From Oxalobacter formigenes (GTDB lineage Bacteria > Pseudomonadota > Gammaproteobacteria > Burkholderiales > Burkholderiaceae_D), in NCBI GenBank assembly GCA_019424645.1, contig JAHYZB010000046.1:17759-25583 (forward strand): a DNA stretch of 7,825 nucleotides. The letters run 5' to 3'. Position 1 is the first letter of the stretch, and every line of letters begins with the position of its first letter. Shown piece by piece: positions 5,934-7,825 of the stretch. The notes beneath the pieces were generated by a model. The model was not told the origin of the DNA. It ran no database searches and saw only the letters and a program-made list of their open reading frames with translations. Position numbers and translations under genes: made by a program.

Positions 5934-6863
5934 TCAGTTGATTTTCCAGAGCTGGCGGTTGACCGACAGGATAGCTCCGAGCCACCCCAGCGCAGCACTT
6001 CCAGCCAGCAGGATGGCAGAAACAAGAGGGCTTACCGGTGTCAGCTGAAAACTGGAACCGTACAACTGTGCCAGTTCAACAATGACGGTATTGAATGGAT
6101 AAAGGCATGCGTCAATCAGTACGAGAGCGATTATTCCCGAGAACAGGCCAAGAAAAATGCCCATGTAATAGAACGGACGCCGGATATAGGCCCTGCTGGC
6201 GCCGATGTGCCAGGAAACGGTAATTTCATCGAGGTGCATCAAGACCTGAAGCCGGACAGTGTTGAACGTGACGACGATGACGACCACACTGAGAATGATA
6301 GCGAGGAACAAGAGCCCCATTCGCATGACGCTCAATAGGGCGGCCAGCCGTTTTGTCCAGTCGGAATCGACCTGAACTTTATCGACGGAAGGTATTTTTT
6401 GCAGTTGTGCGGCAGCCGATTCGACCTGTGCAGACAGATTGCGGCTTTCTGCGCCATCCTTAAGGCGGATAATGTAGCTGTCGGGCAGTGGATTGCTTCC
6501 GAGAGAGTCTACAACGTCTGAAAGTCCGGTTTTTTTCTGAAGAGATTGCAATGCTGCATCTTTCGTTATGAATACAAGCTCGATATTCTGGTTTTCCGCC
6601 TGAAATATTTTTGTGATGGATTGCTCTGCAGCCGCAGCGTCTGCTGGCGATGTATCGGCTTTGAGAAAGACGCTGATTTCCGGCGAAACGGACAATTGTC
6701 GTGTGACGGACTGAACGTTGTCCAGAAGTGTAATGCCTCCGAATGGGAGCGCCAGCGTCATCGCCAGAACAAGAATATTGAAAAAGAAATGTCCTGGGGA
6801 ACGGCGAAATTGGCCAAGTGCATTGCTAATGGCATTTATATGATTTGTAAACCAGATATTCAT
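5934..6863 (-). CDS. ftsX: Cell division protein FtsX (ABC transporter permease-like)
   Basis: Membrane half of the FtsEX complex, which couples ATP hydrolysis at the division septum to activation of peptidoglycan hydrolases through a periplasmic domain. The 309 residues show the four-helix FtsX layout: a cytoplasmic N-terminus, TM1 at about 25-48, a periplasmic domain at about 49-170, TM2 at about 172-200, TM3 at about 231-255 and TM4 at about 279-301. The short cytoplasmic stretch DEITVSWHIGASRAYIRRPF (212-231) matches the family's conserved loop between TM2 and TM3, which contacts FtsE. The ATG at 6863 overlaps the ftsE stop as ATGA, so translation is probably coupled; no strong ribosome site is seen. 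A large hairpin follows the stop. Confidence 0.95.
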   Translation of the reverse strand: MNIWFTNHINAISNALGQFRRSPGHFFFNILVLAMTLALPFGGITLLDNVQSVTRQLSVSPEISVFLKADTSPADAAAAEQSITKIFQAENQNIELVFITKDAALQSLQKKTGLSDVVDSLGSNPLPDSYIIRLKDGAESRNLSAQVESAAAQLQKIPSVDKVQVDSDWTKRLAALLSVMRMGLLFLAIILSVVVIVVTFNTVRLQVLMHLDEITVSWHIGASRAYIRRPFYYMGIFLGLFSGIIALVLIDACLYPFNTVIVELAQLYGSSFQLTPVSPLVSAILLAGSAALGWLGAILSVNRQLWKIN

Positions 6864-7549
6864 GCTTGTTTACCATTCGTGGGTTGTTCAATATGTTCGA
6901 TTTGTCCCTGATTCAGGAAAACAATTCGGTCCGCTTTGCCGAAGAGCTGCTCATCATGCGTGGAAATGACACAGGTTACGCCGGCTGACTGGAAGAAGGT
7001 TATGGCATCGATCACCTTGTTCGCATTGGCACGGTCGAGGTTGGCAGTCGGTTCGTCAGCCAGAATGATTTGGGGACGGTTGACAATGGCACGGGCGACG
7101 GCGACACGCTGCTGTTCCCCTTCTGAAAGCGTGGGCGAATATGATTCTGCACGATGGACGAGGTCCACTTTTTCCAGAGCGGCGCGGGCACGTGAATCGG
7201 CTTCGTCTTTGGGCGTTCCCGTGACGAGCATGGGAAGCATGACATTGGCCAGAATGGTTCTGTCTGATAACAGATTCTGCTTCTGGAGAATCAGACCCAG
7301 ATTTCGTCTCAGATAAGGAATGCCAGCCGGTTTCATCTGGCCGATTTCCTGTCCATTCACTGTCAACGTCCCGGCATCCGGGCGTTCGATGGCTGCGATC
7401 ATTTTCAACAGGGTCGATTTTCCGGCCCCGGATGGGCCTGACAAAAAGACGAATTCTCCCTGATTGATGGAAAGTGAAATATCCTGTACGGCAACGATAT
7501 TGCCCGGATAGCATTTGGATACGTTTTGAAATTGAATCATTGCGCTCAT
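6860..7549 (-). CDS. ftsE: Cell division ATP-binding protein FtsE
   Basis: Cytoplasmic ABC ATPase partner of FtsX. The 229 residues include Walker A GPSGAGKST (38-46), Q-loop Q89, the signature LSEGEQQR (141-148), Walker B IILADE (161-166) followed by the D-loop region (NLD), and switch histidine H198 (STHDE). The signature has Glu at the second position of the usual LSGGEQQR; all other catalytic motifs are standard. The start is taken at the ATG at 7549 (MSAMIQF), 2 bases after the ftsY stop. The ATG at 7540 (MIQFQNVSK) fits the usual FtsE N-terminus equally well, and neither has a clear ribosome site. The gene ends in a four-base ATGA overlap with ftsX. Confidence 0.96.
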   Translation of the reverse strand: MSAMIQFQNVSKCYPGNIVAVQDISLSINQGEFVFLSGPSGAGKSTLLKMIAAIERPDAGTLTVNGQEIGQMKPAGIPYLRRNLGLILQKQNLLSDRTILANVMLPMLVTGTPKDEADSRARAALEKVDLVHRAESYSPTLSEGEQQRVAVARAIVNRPQIILADEPTANLDRANANKVIDAITFFQSAGVTCVISTHDEQLFGKADRIVFLNQGQIEHIEQPTNGKQA

Positions 7550-7551
7550 GG

Positions 7552-7825
7552 TTAGCTCAACAATGCGTTTGAAAATTCTTCGGCAACAAAGGGTTGCAAA
7601 TCGTCGATTTTTTCACCGACACCGATAAAATAAACAGGAACAGGGTGATTCTTCGCAATAGCCGCCAGAATGCCGCCCTTTGGCGTCCCGTCCAGCTTCG
7701 TGACGATCAGGCCTGTCAGGCCCAGGGTTTCGTCGAATGCCTTGACCTGTGCCAGTGCGTTTTGCCCCGTGTTTCCATCAATGACAAGGATGATTTCGTG
7801 TGGCGCTTCATCCATCCCTTTACCA
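7552..7825 (-). CDS. ftsY: Signal recognition particle receptor FtsY, 3' end only
   Basis: SRP-receptor GTPase that docks ribosome-SRP complexes at the inner membrane. Only the last 90 codons are present; the gene runs off the right edge, and the ATG at 7815 is internal. The visible part is the end of the NG domain: the DGNTGQNA closing-loop motif, the guanine-specificity motif TKLDGTPKGG, and the G5-like GVGEKIDDLQPF, ending FSNALLS. These match the FtsY C-terminus rather than Ffh, which would carry an M domain after this point. Two bases separate its TAA from ftsE, so ftsY, ftsE and ftsX form one operon as in E. coli. Confidence 0.96.
   Translation of the reverse strand, partial: GKGMDEAPHEIILVIDGNTGQNALAQVKAFDETLGLTGLIVTKLDGTPKGGILAAIAKNHPVPVYFIGVGEKIDDLQPFVAEEFSNALLS

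Noticed and set aside
7056..7514. 152-codon frame inside ftsE and a 126-codon frame antisense to it
   Set aside because: Both overlap the intact ABC ATPase gene and have no recognisable protein motif.
1..7825. A novel defence, mobile or biosynthetic system
   Set aside because: Every stretch over 300 bases is filled by conserved housekeeping genes. I saw no transposase, integrase, direct-repeat array, toxin-antitoxin pair or unexplained gene cluster.

Overview
The window looks like a chromosomal housekeeping region of a betaproteobacterium of moderate GC, most likely Burkholderiales and possibly Oxalobacteraceae. This rests on how familiar the proteins and gene order look; no search was run. 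I see no mobile element, phage gene, CRISPR array, tRNA or rRNA gene, and no undescribed multi-gene system. The interest lies in regulation.

Layout. The 3' two-thirds of dnaK and all of dnaJ run rightward (1-2542) and end in a strong intrinsic terminator. They face a leftward pair, comF then trmL (3853-2614), which is tightly coupled: trmL starts at a TTG codon one base after the comF stop. A BioC/NDUFAF5-type methyltransferase gene (3957-4802) diverges from comF and converges on rpoH. Its stop codon and that of rpoH sit on the two edges of one shared bidirectional terminator. The rest is the leftward cluster ftsY (3' end only), ftsE, ftsX and rpoH (7825-4825), the same order as in Escherichia coli. 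ftsY, ftsE and ftsX are packed with gaps or overlaps of a few bases, whereas rpoH is set apart by a 209-base spacer.

That spacer carries a perfect CIRCE operator (TTAGCACTC-N9-GAGTGCTAA, 5771-5797), the binding site of the heat-shock repressor HrcA, 46 bases before the rpoH start codon. It also carries two further inverted repeats. The heat-shock sigma factor gene itself therefore appears to be under HrcA control, a repressor-over-activator cascade.

How the genes connect. DnaK and DnaJ fold proteins and, in E. coli, also bind and inactivate sigma-32. FtsY is the SRP receptor and is implicated there in bringing sigma-32 to the membrane for FtsH control. FtsE and FtsX are the cell-division ABC complex that controls peptidoglycan hydrolysis. 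The window thus holds the heat-shock sigma factor, two of its chaperone regulators and part of its membrane-targeting receptor within 8 kb. TrmL (tRNA wobble methylation), ComF (DNA-uptake-related phosphoribosyltransferase-like protein) and the methyltransferase have no obvious link to heat shock.
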